Source of the DNA: Collinsella tanakaei
GTDB taxonomy: Bacteria; Actinomycetota; Coriobacteriia; Coriobacteriales; Coriobacteriaceae
DNA: 46,853 bases
Assembly: GCF_016902615.1 (NCBI RefSeq)
Contig: NZ_JACJMB010000018.1
Coordinates: 1 to 46,853 of the forward strand
Reading direction: 5' to 3'
Each line of letters begins with the position of its first letter. The stretch's first letter is position 1. Under the pieces are notes generated by a model. The model was not told the DNA's origin, did not search any database, and was given only the letters and a program-made list of their open reading frames with translations. Of the stretch, positions 1 to 6,889 are shown piece after piece. The position numbers and the translations under genes are program-made.

Positions 1-62
1 AACAGCTCCGCGGCGAGCTCCCTGAGCCTCCGGTCGTGCCTGCACCGCAGGTCGATGGACAT
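1..62 (-). CDS. IS transposase orfA, N-terminal fragment (partial)
   Basis: An ATG at 62 on the minus strand opens 20 codons, starting MSIDLRCRHDRRLRELAAEL, before the window ends. GGGAGGC lies 5 nt upstream. The fragment is basic and helical, which suits the N-terminal helix-turn-helix of an IS3-family OrfA, but it is too short to identify by itself. The identity comes from the IS150-like terminus just upstream. Confidence 0.5.
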   Translation of the reverse strand, partial: MSIDLRCRHDRRLRELAAEL

Positions 63-66
63 GAAA

Positions 67-114
67 GCCTCCCATCTCTCGGACCTCTATTTCCATGTCC
101 AAGAAATGGGAGGC
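67..114 (-). promoter_or_regulatory. hairpin sequestering the transposase ribosome binding site
   Basis: Arms 67-82 and 99-114 pair over 16 positions in the minus-strand transcript: 14 Watson-Crick pairs and two G-U wobbles, with a 16-nt loop. The distal arm contains GGGAGGC, the ribosome binding site of the ATG at 62. The proximal arm lies inside the IS terminal repeat, so transcripts entering from outside would fold over the start. Such protection from read-through translation is known for several IS families; applying it here is inference. Confidence 0.55.
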
Positions 115-120
115 AGTTCA

Positions 121-484
121 AAGATGGCCCCCTCTTAGCTCCTAGGCTCCCTGAAGTGCTTCCCGGCGTTCTTGGAGCCTTTTGTATTGCCGTTCGACGT
201 ACGAAATGACAGGGGCAACCGTGTTTCCCCAGGCCTTCGATTCCCTGTGTATCGTTTTCACCAGGACAACTTGGCTCTATGGCGGCTTTCTGTGCATCAG
301 GCTTGGTCGGCTCACTCGCTCTGGCACTTCATGCCACTGCGGATGAGATGTCTGAGATGCGCGGTGCAGCTCGACGTTTTTCTTCATCTAGCCGAGAGCT
401 CATGGACGAGCGGGTGGAGCTTGAACTTGTATTGGATGGAGCGCACGGGCCTTGGTCGCCGTGCCTCATGTGCGCCCCTGCATT
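121..484. other. stretch without a convincing gene
   Basis: This is the sequence just outside the IS end. Open frames exist on both strands, but none has a good ribosome binding site together with recognisable protein character. A 46-codon minus-strand frame starts near 469, just after the small membrane-protein gene; it is Ser/Arg-rich, has only a weak GGGG upstream, and I do not call it. The area may be decayed accessory DNA. Confidence 0.4.
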
Positions 485-589
485 TTATTCGGCACCGCCC
501 TCGTTCCTCCGCTTGAGTACAGCCCATTTGATGACGCGATACAGGATGACTCCCGTGATGGCTCCCGCGATGATTTCAGCGTATTCCAT
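485..589 (-). CDS. small single-span membrane protein, 34 aa
   Basis: The minus-strand frame encodes 34 residues beginning MEYAEIIAGAITGVILYRVI and ending in a charged KRRNEGGAE tail. AGAAGGAAG sits about 7 nt before the ATG, a good ribosome binding site. Residues about 4-25 form one hydrophobic segment, and the basic residues after it predict a cytoplasmic C-terminus. Size and topology resemble small holin-like or mobile-element membrane peptides, but I do not recognise a family. It stands alone in an otherwise gene-poor accessory stretch next to an IS end. Confidence 0.4.
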   Translation of the reverse strand: MEYAEIIAGAITGVILYRVIKWAVLKRRNEGGAE

Positions 590-911
590 ATATTTCTTCC
601 TTCTAATTCCGGGAGGCGCGGGGGACGGGTTTTCTGACCCCTTGCCTCAGGGCTCTCAGAAGCGCTTGCCTTTGGGCCGGTGCGCTTCCGCGATTGCCTT
701 TTTGAGTCTGCTGGCTCCTGTTTGAGCAGGCCTTACGGGATATCGACCGACATCTTCGTTACGCCAGGCTTAATGGTTTGGGTTTCTAAAAGCCACGGGG
801 TTCTACATGCGGTTTTGTCAGGCATATCGGTCGCGTGGGCGTCTGAGTGCGGATCGTCAACTGCCTATTGCAAAGAGGACGGATTGATGGGCGGCTGCCG
901 GGTAGCACCAT
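590..911. other. stretch without a convincing gene
   Basis: No frame here has both a plausible ribosome binding site and protein-like composition. The overlapping forward frames are arginine- and serine-rich, as expected of non-coding GC-rich DNA. I see no strong hairpin or repeat in it. Confidence 0.4.
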
Positions 912-1396
912 CTACGCCGCAGACGCCTTGCGCTTGCTGCTCCACGCCAGGGCAAGGGCGATCACGGCGACGATGCCGACGCTGATGCCCACCGTGGCGC
1001 TATCGCTCAGCGCGATGAACGGGATGCCCACAAACATGCCGATGATGTAGGGGACGAGCCAGACGAGCCATACCACGGTGCTGAAGCGGTGGAACGTCTG
1101 CTCCAGGTTGCGGTTGCGCCGCACGAGCGTGAAGGTCGCCCAGACAGCGTGGAAGAGCATCAGGACATGGCGGCTGCTCCGGTGATGCCGTGAATACCGG
1201 TCATGCCGGCCGACCCCGCCTGCGCCATGCTCGTCATGATCGTGGTGCCGGTGGTGTCGAACACCAGGCCGCACCAAAAGAGGATAACGTGCTTTTTGGA
1301 CAGGTGCTCGTCATGCCGTTCGGAGAACACGCCGATGGTGTAGAAGACGAGGGCGAGCGTAATTGCTGCGCTCGCGAGCATGAGCTGAAGGGACAT
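912..1396 (-). pseudogene. HsmA/TIGR03987-type membrane protein, frameshifted
   Basis: Two minus-strand frames together give one four-helix membrane protein. The first starts at 1396 (MSLQLMLASAAITLALVFYT) after GGAAG and runs through FWCGLVFDTTGTTIMTSM to HGITGAAA. The second continues VLMLFHAVWATFTLVRR and FHRFSTVVWLVWLVPYI to the stop at 912. The combined order matches what I know of the TIGR03987/HsmA family. The frames differ by one base near 1163-1171, consistent with a single-base deletion or a sequencing error. The gene is divergent from the TetR gene at 1627 and shares operator-like palindromes with it. Confidence 0.65.
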
Positions 1397-1415
1397 AGAT
1401 GCTTCCTTTCGTAAG

Positions 1416-1443
1416 TGAACACTGTTCATATGAACGGTGTTCA
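1416..1443. promoter_or_regulatory. two TetR-type operators between divergent genes
   Basis: Two perfect palindromes, TGAACACTGTTCA (1416-1428) and TGAACGGTGTTCA (1431-1443), lie 15 bp apart start to start. They sit between the HsmA-type gene (minus) and the TetR gene (plus). The same TGAAC-N3-GTTCA motif recurs at 2390 and 3015. Binding by the neighbouring TetR proteins is inference. Confidence 0.6.
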
Positions 1444-1626
1444 TGATAGGATTGGGTTGGATCGCCTTCAAGCGACATGGCTGAAACGCTGGCAATTTGC
1501 TCGTTTCTTCCTGAACAGTCCACGGGATTGTTCATGGGCGGGGACGAATCGGCGGAGCGGCATTGCTACAAGGTTTTTTGCCGGTGCGTGAACAGCGTGG
1601 CACCGGCAAGCAGAGGAGGGATCGCC

Positions 1627-2220
1627 ATGGCGGGGAAGAGCGCCGTCACGCGGGAAGAGATCGTCGAGGCGGCCTACATGCGCGCCCGCTCCCAGGGGCT
1701 TGCATCGCTGAGTGTTCGCGCCGTGGCGGGCGATTGCGGCGTCGCCGTGGGCACGCTCTATAACTACTTTCCGGACAAGTCGTCGCTTGTGACCGAGGTT
1801 ATCGAGCGCTTCTGGGAAAATGTCGCCTTCGGAGGCTCTGGAGCGTCTGGCGCCTGCCCGCAAGGTGCCTGCTTCGCCTATCGCGAGGGAGAAAACCTCG
1901 TGGGGTTCTGCCGTCGTGTCGCCGATACGCTGGCCGATGCCGTGATGGAGTTACAAGACGGATGGCTTGCCGAGATATCGACGCTCGATGGTCGCACGAA
2001 GGCACGTGGTCTCAAGGTGGAGCGCGCGTGCTTCGCCCATATCGAGGCTAACCTGGAGCAGGCGATCGAGCACGATCATGCCGTGAATGCCGAGCTGCTG
2101 GCGCAGGTGGGCGCGGCGCCCTTGGCTCGCTTCATCTGGTGCGGCATCTACGAGTCGCTTCGTGCAGGGGACCGCTCGTGCTCTGTGCTGTTCGCGCTGC
2201 TGGAGCACGCATTGTACTGA
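1627..2220 (+). CDS. TetR/AcrR family transcriptional regulator
   Basis: 197 residues. The N-terminal TetR DNA-binding domain (about 8-55) has the typical recognition region GVAVGTLYNYFPDKSSLV. The rest is a helical ligand-binding and dimer domain without recognisable specificity. The ATG at 1627 follows GAGGAGGG at good spacing; an in-frame ATG at 1477 would add 50 residues of non-TetR character and is not preferred. The gene is divergent from the HsmA-type gene and lies 197 bp before a second TetR gene. The paired palindromes at 1416-1443 suggest autoregulation and control of the divergent gene. Confidence 0.85.
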   Translation: MAGKSAVTREEIVEAAYMRARSQGLASLSVRAVAGDCGVAVGTLYNYFPDKSSLVTEVIERFWENVAFGGSGASGACPQGACFAYREGENLVGFCRRVADTLADAVMELQDGWLAEISTLDGRTKARGLKVERACFAHIEANLEQAIEHDHAVNAELLAQVGAAPLARFIWCGIYESLRAGDRSCSVLFALLEHALY

Positions 2221-2234
2221 TTGGGGGATCGCTG

Positions 2235-2320
2235 TCCTCATCGGGGACGGGGTAGTGCGGTGCCATCCTGAGCCCGACCGGGTTCAAGATGGCACCGCAC
2301 TACCCCGTCCCCGATGAGGA
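2235..2320. repeat. 86-bp perfect palindromic repeat element
   Basis: Arms 2235-2267 and 2288-2320 are perfect 33-bp inverted copies. The arm contains ATCGGGGACGGGGTAGT followed by GCGGTGCCA. The 20-bp centre can pair further with mismatches. A relative with the same outer sequence but a different inner stem begins at 46791, and short half-copies (GTCCCCGATGAGGACA) occur at about 28601 and 31046. The element lies between two co-directional TetR genes and lacks a U-tract, so it fits a REP/MITE-like repeat better than a terminator. Confidence 0.8.
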
Positions 2321-2389
2321 AAACGCTCTGTAGCCGTGATGTGAAGCGGGTATCGTCCCGTTGACGCAGCGAAGCCGATTGCCTATAAA

Positions 2390-2402
2390 TGAACAACGTT
2401 CA
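2390..2402. promoter_or_regulatory. TetR-type operator upstream of second TetR gene
   Basis: The perfect palindrome TGAACAACGTTCA lies 16 bp before the start codon of the TetR gene at 2418. It shares the TGAAC-N3-GTTCA pattern with the sites at 1416, 1431 and 3015. TATAAA overlaps its left edge and may be the -10 box, which would suit repression. Confidence 0.55.
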
Positions 2403-2417
2403 AGTTGAGGTGATCAG

Positions 2418-2975
2418 ATGAAAACCGCCGTTACATCCAAAGAGGAGATTCTGAAGGTCAGTCGCGAGCTCATCCGCGAGCAGGGCTGGTCGGCGACCAG
2501 CGTGCGCTCCGTCGCCGCCGCCTGCGGCATCTCCGTCGGGTGCGTCTACAACTACTTCGACTCCAAGTCAGATCTTGTGGGTGCTACGGTTGAAAGCGTC
2601 TGGCGCGAGATTTTCCACCGCGCGGACGACGGCGTCGCGTTCCAGGACACCCAGACTTGCATCATCTGGATGTACGGGCGGATGGAGTACGGCAGCGAGC
2701 GGTATCCGGGGTTCTTCACGCTCCATTCTTACGGTTTCATGCAGCAGGACAAGCCGGACGGGAAGCGCCGCATGCATCAGGCCTGGCAGCATGTGCTCGA
2801 CAGCCTGCGCGACGTCATCAGGCGCGACGCGAACGTGCGGCCGGATGCCTTTACCGACCGCTTCACAGTGGAGCAGTTCGCCGACGTCCTGTTCTCCCTG
2901 ATGCTGTCCGCGCTGCTGCGCCAGGACTACGATCCGGGCTCCGTGCTGGAGATCATCCGCAGAACCCTGTATTAA
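2418..2975 (+). CDS. TetR/AcrR family transcriptional regulator
   Basis: 185 residues with an N-terminal TetR domain (about 8-52) containing CGISVGCVYNYFDSKSDLV. The C-terminal part (FTLHSYGFMQQDKPDGKRRM, then a helical region) is less typical and gives no ligand clue. The start follows TTGAGGTGATC. The upstream operator at 2390 and the related site at 3015, before the next gene, suggest that this regulator or its neighbour at 1627 controls both itself and the membrane genes downstream. Confidence 0.85.
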   Translation: MKTAVTSKEEILKVSRELIREQGWSATSVRSVAAACGISVGCVYNYFDSKSDLVGATVESVWREIFHRADDGVAFQDTQTCIIWMYGRMEYGSERYPGFFTLHSYGFMQQDKPDGKRRMHQAWQHVLDSLRDVIRRDANVRPDAFTDRFTVEQFADVLFSLMLSALLRQDYDPGSVLEIIRRTLY

Positions 2976-3014
2976 GTTGCCCCGCTTTCCGGCGGGGACT
3001 TTTAGACCCAAATA

Positions 3015-3027
3015 TGAACGATGTTCA
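3015..3027. promoter_or_regulatory. TetR-type operator upstream of membrane-protein genes
   Basis: The perfect palindrome TGAACGATGTTCA lies 17 bp before the ATG at 3045. It is the fourth copy of TGAAC-N3-GTTCA in 1.6 kb. A weak GC stem (CCCCGC/GCGGGG) followed by ACTTTT at about 2980-3003 separates it from the preceding TetR gene. Confidence 0.55.
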
Positions 3028-3044
3028 ACATATGGAGGTACACC

Positions 3045-3476
3045 ATGAAAGTGAAGCGGAACACCCTGCTGCTCATCGCCTGCCTCGTGTGGAGCGCGGC
3101 GGGTATCAACATCCTGAGGATCGGGCTCATTGCGTATCCGCCCAACCTGTCTATTGTGAACTTCCTGCTGAGCGCTGTGGTCTTCACGGTGTTTCAGATT
3201 TTCATTTTCGGGAAGCTGGTCGAAAAGCACACGACCCGGATCCGCTCCTATGCGGACGAGCGGCAGTTTTTCCTCAAGTTCTTCGACGGGAAGGCGTTCG
3301 TCATCATGGCCATCATGATGGCGGGCGGTATCGGCCTGCGCGCAAGCGGGCTTGCGCCCGAGCGCTTCATCGCCGTCTTCTACACCGGGCTGGGCGCCTC
3401 GCTGCTGCTTGCCGGGCTGCTGTTCGGGCACAACTTCGGGAAAGCCGTATCGACTGGTGCCTGCGTGCGGGCATAG
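3045..3476 (+). CDS. hypothetical four-helix membrane protein
   Basis: 143 residues with four predicted membrane segments (about 6-30, 36-60, 86-102 and 110-132). A charged loop with KHTTRIRSYADERQFFLKFF lies between the second and third. I do not recognise a named family. GGAGG 6 nt before the ATG at 3045 fixes the start. The gene stands between a TetR gene and a DUF2871 gene, with a palindromic operator just upstream, so it is probably a target of the local TetR system. A transport or stress role is possible but not shown by the sequence. Confidence 0.7.
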   Translation: MKVKRNTLLLIACLVWSAAGINILRIGLIAYPPNLSIVNFLLSAVVFTVFQIFIFGKLVEKHTTRIRSYADERQFFLKFFDGKAFVIMAIMMAGGIGLRASGLAPERFIAVFYTGLGASLLLAGLLFGHNFGKAVSTGACVRA

Positions 3477-3552
3477 GCGCAAGAAGGGGGCCTGTCTGCG
3501 TCGTTCGGGCTGCTGTCTTCGATAGATGAATACGAGTAAAGGAGAGAAAACG

Positions 3553-3972
3553 ATGAAACGGTATATGAACCTGTCAGTGGTGTATGCGGTGCTCGCGATG
3601 GTCGGCGGCGTGTTCTATCGGGAGTTCACCAAGTTCAACGGCTTTTCTGGCCAGACCGTCCTCGGGGTGGTGCACACGCATTACTTCCTGCTGGGTATGG
3701 TGTGGTTCTTGCTGCTGATGCTGCTTGAGAAGAACTTTTCGTTCACCGGGGAGAAGACCGGCCGGCTGCTGGTGGTCTATCAGATCGGCCTGAACCTGAC
3801 CGAGGTGATGTTCATCGTGCGCGGCGTGACCCAGGTGCTGGGGCTCGATCTGTCCTCGGGCATGAACGCATCGGTCTCCGGTATCGCAGGGATCGGGCAC
3901 ATCCTGCTCGGTGTCAGTCTGGTGCTCGTGCTGCTGCAGGTGCGCAAGAGTGTGATTGCCGCGCGGGGGTAG
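3553..3972 (+). CDS. DUF2871 family membrane protein
   Basis: 139 residues with four membrane segments. Features recalled for DUF2871 are present: an early GGVFYREFTKFNGF, then GVVHTHYFLLGMVWFL with paired histidines in the second helix, and a final GIGHILLGVSLVLVLL helix. The family has no established biochemical function. AAAGGAG upstream supports the start at 3553, 76 bp after the previous membrane gene, which suggests co-transcription. Its association with HsmA-like and TetR genes points to a regulated membrane module. Confidence 0.75.
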   Translation: MKRYMNLSVVYAVLAMVGGVFYREFTKFNGFSGQTVLGVVHTHYFLLGMVWFLLLMLLEKNFSFTGEKTGRLLVVYQIGLNLTEVMFIVRGVTQVLGLDLSSGMNASVSGIAGIGHILLGVSLVLVLLQVRKSVIAARG

Positions 3973-4076
3973 TCGATCCGATGTGCTCCTGTGATTGATG
4001 ATGGCCTGCAGTGAATGAAGACGATCGTATCGTCGATAATCAGTACAATAGCTTTGGCCATATTGGCTACTATAAC

Positions 4077-4120
4077 AATAGTCCCCGCTTTCGTCTGGCG
4101 CTACGAAAGCGGGGACTATT
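4077..4120. terminator. long perfect hairpin after the DUF2871 gene
   Basis: Arms 4077-4094 and 4103-4120 form an 18-bp perfect stem (AATAGTCCCCGCTTTCGT and its complement) around an 8-nt loop. The sequence CGGTTTTAGG follows. It lies about 105 bp beyond the DUF2871 stop. It could terminate transcription, but the stem is longer than usual and the U-tract is poor, so a small palindromic repeat is equally possible. Confidence 0.45.
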
Positions 4121-4576
4121 CGGTTTTAGGCGGTGGTGGCTGCTCTCTCGGCCGTTCTGGAATCGATGGCCCTGCGTACAATGCGAGCGCCCAAGGGACT
4201 GATGTTTCTAAACGTCGTGCACGTTTTCATTTGGTCGATACCCATGCCCATGGCGATGTGACCAAACACTTTGTCTGCGAACGAGTTTGTAATGGTATGA
4301 AATTCGTCGAAGTCAAAAAGCGCCGGCATCTCCAGTCCGCTTGTTGTCGCCATGATGCTTTTATATATAGCTCGACCAGCTGCCCGGCCGCATCGAGTGG
4401 CCTGACAACCAGGACGAGGACGCTTGGTCAGTGGCATCTTGGTCGGATGCCACACGGACTGATGTGTTGGGTGCGCCCGCTTACCTCCTCGCTGGCCGAT
4501 TTTCTCGGGAGGGGCTGTCCGGCCACATTCGTCCGTCAGGCCTCGCTTATTTTCGGACAAGCCGGTGCAAAGGCGC
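4121..4576. other. stretch without a secure gene; one doubtful minus-strand frame
   Basis: A minus-strand frame from about 4353 to 4126 reads MATTSGLEMPALFDFDEFHT and onwards. It looks somewhat protein-like but lacks a clear ribosome binding site and matches nothing I recognise. A longer version starting at 4560 is arginine/proline-rich and doubtful. The area may hold a decayed gene. Confidence 0.3.
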
Positions 4577-4936
4577 CTAGGCGTCTGCGCTCTGCGTTGC
4601 GACGTATGTCGTCTGTGTCGTCTGCTGCGTCTGCGTCTGCTCCGACGGCTTGAAGAATATGCTGATCAGGCAGATTGAGACGAGGGCGCATGCGATGCCG
4701 GCAAGCACTTTGCGACCGATGGGCGGAAGCTTGCTGCCGGCGTGCACGATGCCGCTTTCGGGCGCCTCGATGCAGAGCCTGCGCCAAATGTAGCGGATGC
4801 CGAACCACAGGGCCACGCCGGCGGCGATGGCGAATGCGTAGACGACGGCCGCGATAGCGAGGCACACGAGCAGAAACATGCCGCACATCCACGCGCAACC
4901 CTGCTTCTTCTGAACGACCACGATCTTTTTGGCCAT
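4577..4936 (-). CDS. hypothetical membrane protein with two spans
   Basis: 119 residues starting MAKKIVVVQKKQGCAWMCGM, with GAGGAG at good spacing upstream. A long hydrophobic stretch at about 16-48 (one or two helices) is followed by a polar segment and another helix near 77-94. The C-terminus is a Gln/Thr-rich tail. I do not recognise a family. It is flanked by gene-poor DNA and the divergent XRE gene at 5172. Confidence 0.6.
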   Translation of the reverse strand: MAKKIVVVQKKQGCAWMCGMFLLVCLAIAAVVYAFAIAAGVALWFGIRYIWRRLCIEAPESGIVHAGSKLPPIGRKVLAGIACALVSICLISIFFKPSEQTQTQQTTQTTYVATQSADA

Positions 4937-5171
4937 TTTCGCATCTCCTCGTCGATGAGCTGGCTCTCTCCTTGCGCAGGCATGATAAGCCGTTTCGCCG
5001 CATTGCGAATGAGCTGCGAGCTAATCGGTGCGGGCGGGATAGGGGGAGAGGCACTCCGAGTGCCAGACGTCAGCGCACGCCGTGCCGCCGCGCAACGGGT
5101 TGTTGCTCGACGGGGGAGCGGGCCTTCGGGACAATAGACGCAGCATTACCGACCGCAAAGGAGCTGCCACC

Positions 5172-5627
5172 ATGCTGATGTTGAAGGACACGCTCGCTCG
5201 CCTGCGCCGCGAGCGCGGGCTCACCCAAGAGGAGCTCGCTCACCGGCTCTACATCACCCGCCAGGCTGTGAGCCGCTGGGAGACCGGTGCCACCGAGCCG
5301 GGTATCGACATGGTCAAGCTGATCGCCCGCGAGCTGGATGTGCCCGTGACGGTGCTGCTCGACATGCCCGATGAGTATTGCCAAAGCTGCGGCATGATGT
5401 TCACCGCGCCTGGCCAGCGCGGGCACGAGGCCGACGGGACGGAGACCGCGGAGTTCTGCCGCTGGTGCTATGAGGGCGGCAGCTACACCTACGAGACCAC
5501 AATGGACGAGATGATCGAGGACTGCGCCCCGCGCATGGCCGATGCTATGGGTTGGACCGTGGACGAGGCGGCGTCGCTGCTCGGCGCCGTGCTGCCGACG
5601 CTGAAGCGCTGGCAGGAGTGCAGCTAA
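5172..5627 (+). CDS. XRE-type regulator with C-terminal zinc ribbon
   Basis: 151 residues. The N-terminal half (about 5-60) is a Cro/C1 helix-turn-helix (RGLTQEELAHRLYITRQAVS). The C-terminal half carries CQSC at 70-73 and CRWC at 96-99, forming a four-cysteine zinc ribbon of the type annotated as putative zinc ribbon (Zn_ribbon_2). It ends in a helical region typical of that family. AAAGGAGCTGCCACC precedes the ATG at 5172; the longer in-frame start at 5082 is not needed. Metal binding is inferred from the cysteines. The target genes are unknown. Confidence 0.8.
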   Translation: MLMLKDTLARLRRERGLTQEELAHRLYITRQAVSRWETGATEPGIDMVKLIARELDVPVTVLLDMPDEYCQSCGMMFTAPGQRGHEADGTETAEFCRWCYEGGSYTYETTMDEMIEDCAPRMADAMGWTVDEAASLLGAVLPTLKRWQECS

Positions 5628-5648
5628 AGAAACGCTGATCAAAACGCA

Positions 5649-5697
5649 TTTCGCGCCCGCAGATGTCTCCCGTTTCCGGATGCCTGTGGGCGCGAAA
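5649..5697 (+). terminator. hairpin after XRE gene
   Basis: Arms 5649-5663 (TTTCGCGCCCGCAGA) and 5683-5697 pair almost completely, allowing G-U. The stem lies 21 bp after the XRE stop codon. A short T-run occurs only about 15 nt later, so it is either an imperfect terminator or a structured repeat. Confidence 0.4.
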
Positions 5698-5809
5698 GCC
5701 TGTTGGTCGGTTTTCTCCAAGGGAAGCGGACGTCCGAAAGTGGGCAGTCGCGGCGATATCGGCGTTGGATGTGTCACGGGGTGTGGACGGCTTGCGGTTG
5801 CTCTTGCTG

Positions 5810-5880
5810 CGCTTCTCTGCTCGCGCCGCCTGATGGCCGCGAAGGCGATTGACCTTCCCGAGCACGGCGGTGACGGTATA
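5810..5880 (-). pseudogene. remnant of a VTT-domain protein 3' end
   Basis: About 70 bp closely resembles the 3' end of the VTT gene at 6890-7687. Both share GCTCGCGCCGCCTGATGGCC (plus strand), which encodes the AAIRRREQ tail on the minus strand. Small deletions relative to the intact copy break the frame. The rest of the gene is not recognisable, so this is probably a residue of a former tandem duplicate. Confidence 0.5.
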
Positions 5881-6317
5881 GGTGCCGGGGTGAGTGTCGA
5901 GCGCACGGTCGAGGCAAGTCCCCTCTGACGGTAGGTCTGGGGACTCACGTCGACACCGTGCGCGCGGTGCTGTGGTCCGTGACGATGTGCGGCTGCACCC
6001 GTCGCAGCGCGGGTGCTCCGTCCGGTACTTGCTCTGTCTCTCCGTCGGAATCATCGAGACGCTCAGCTTGTTCATTGACGGGAGGGGCTGTATGGGTTCC
6101 TCAACATGCTTCCTGGTGGATGCAATCCTCGTTGAGGGCGCTAGGGGCGGGGCTGGAGATTAGGCTCACCAATCGCTATACGGTACGTGGGGGGATGGAG
6201 AGCGTTTCTGTTTTGCCCTGCTATCCTTGAGGGACATGTACAGAGCGTGAGCGAGAAGGGTTTCCGACGCGCCTGTCAATCCGATGTTGAGCCGACTCGA
6301 ACAGGAGCAAGGTGAAG
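5881..6317. other. stretch without a convincing gene
   Basis: No frame combines a ribosome binding site with protein-like sequence. It lies between a VTT-gene remnant and an interrupted gene and is probably decayed accessory DNA. Confidence 0.4.
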
Positions 6318-6806
6318 ATGGGTCTCGGCAGACTAGTCGTGAAGGCGGCCTCGAAGGCGACCGCGAGTACCAGACGCGCGCCTAGCAGTTGGCGCGGCAA
6401 GGAGCGTCGTGGAAACTGCGATTGACGGTGGGCCGAGAGTCGAGGTTGGCTCTCTGTTTCTGTAGCGCTCTATGGCGGCGAGCGCTTCGTGTACATCCTC
6501 CAGGGAAAACTTTCCCGAGCCTCGGCTTCTCCTGTGAGGCAGGATGACAACACAGTCCAGGAACTCCTTCCCGATGGCGCGGTCGAGGTCGATTTCACTA
6601 ACAGGTCGGTCGAAAACTGGACTAAGATCTATGCGCTCATGGTCGGGAGCTGCGAAATAGGCGATGTCGAGAATGCGGGCGAAGGCGGTTTCATTGTCAC
6701 CGTCGCGGCGAGTCTCGAAATGTACGTGGCTAAGTACGAGATCGACACGGGTGGTGCCAACCGCGGCCTTGACCCGTCCAGCCAAGGCGAGAAGACCATC
6801 ATCTAG
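6318..6806 (+). pseudogene. unknown gene interrupted by an in-frame TGA
   Basis: AGGAGCAAGGTGAAG precedes an ATG at 6318 that starts MGLGRLVVKAASKATASTRR. The frame meets TGA at 6423-6425, then stays open to the TAG at 6804-6806, giving 161 residues plus one internal stop. The downstream part looks like real protein (for example VENWTKIYALMVGSCEIGDV), and a strong hairpin follows the final stop. Alternatives are reinitiation at the GTG at 6489, a nonsense mutation or a sequence error. The opposite strand is also open here, so strand choice rests on the ribosome binding site and hairpin. I recognise no family. Confidence 0.45.
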
Positions 6807-6836
6807 ACGCGGGCAGTCGCCGCAGCTGCCCGCGTC
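6806..6836. terminator. hairpin between convergent genes
   Basis: GACGCGGGCAG (6806-6816) pairs perfectly with CTGCCCGCGTC (6826-6836) around a 9-nt loop. It starts at the last base of the stop codon of the interrupted gene and lies 54 bp beyond the convergent VTT gene. There is no U-tract on either strand. Confidence 0.45.
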
Positions 6837-6889
6837 GCCATGCGGGGAGATCGGCGACGGTTGCGCCCTAGGGCGCGAGCGGCCGGACG

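Larger units (their letters stand above)
1..120 (-). mobile_element. IS3-family (IS150-type) element, truncated by window edge
   Basis: Read on the minus strand, the sequence starting at 120 opens TGAACTGCC and reaches TTGGACA at 96, about 25 bp in. This is the usual pattern of IS150-group IS3 terminal inverted repeats (TG at the tip, TTGGACA at the inner end). It is followed by a ribosome binding site and a start codon reading towards the window edge, as expected for orfA. The other end of the element and the target duplication lie outside the window. The family call rests on the terminus pattern and gene position only. Confidence 0.65.

Noticed and set aside
2235-2320. Reading the palindrome as a CRISPR repeat or terminator
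   Set aside because: There are no regularly spaced direct repeats or spacers, no U-tract, and relatives of the element occur elsewhere as isolated copies.
6423-6425. TGA as selenocysteine codon
   Set aside because: No SECIS-like stem was seen directly after it, the context (NCD-stop-RWAES) matches no known selenoprotein, and simple nonsense mutation is more likely.
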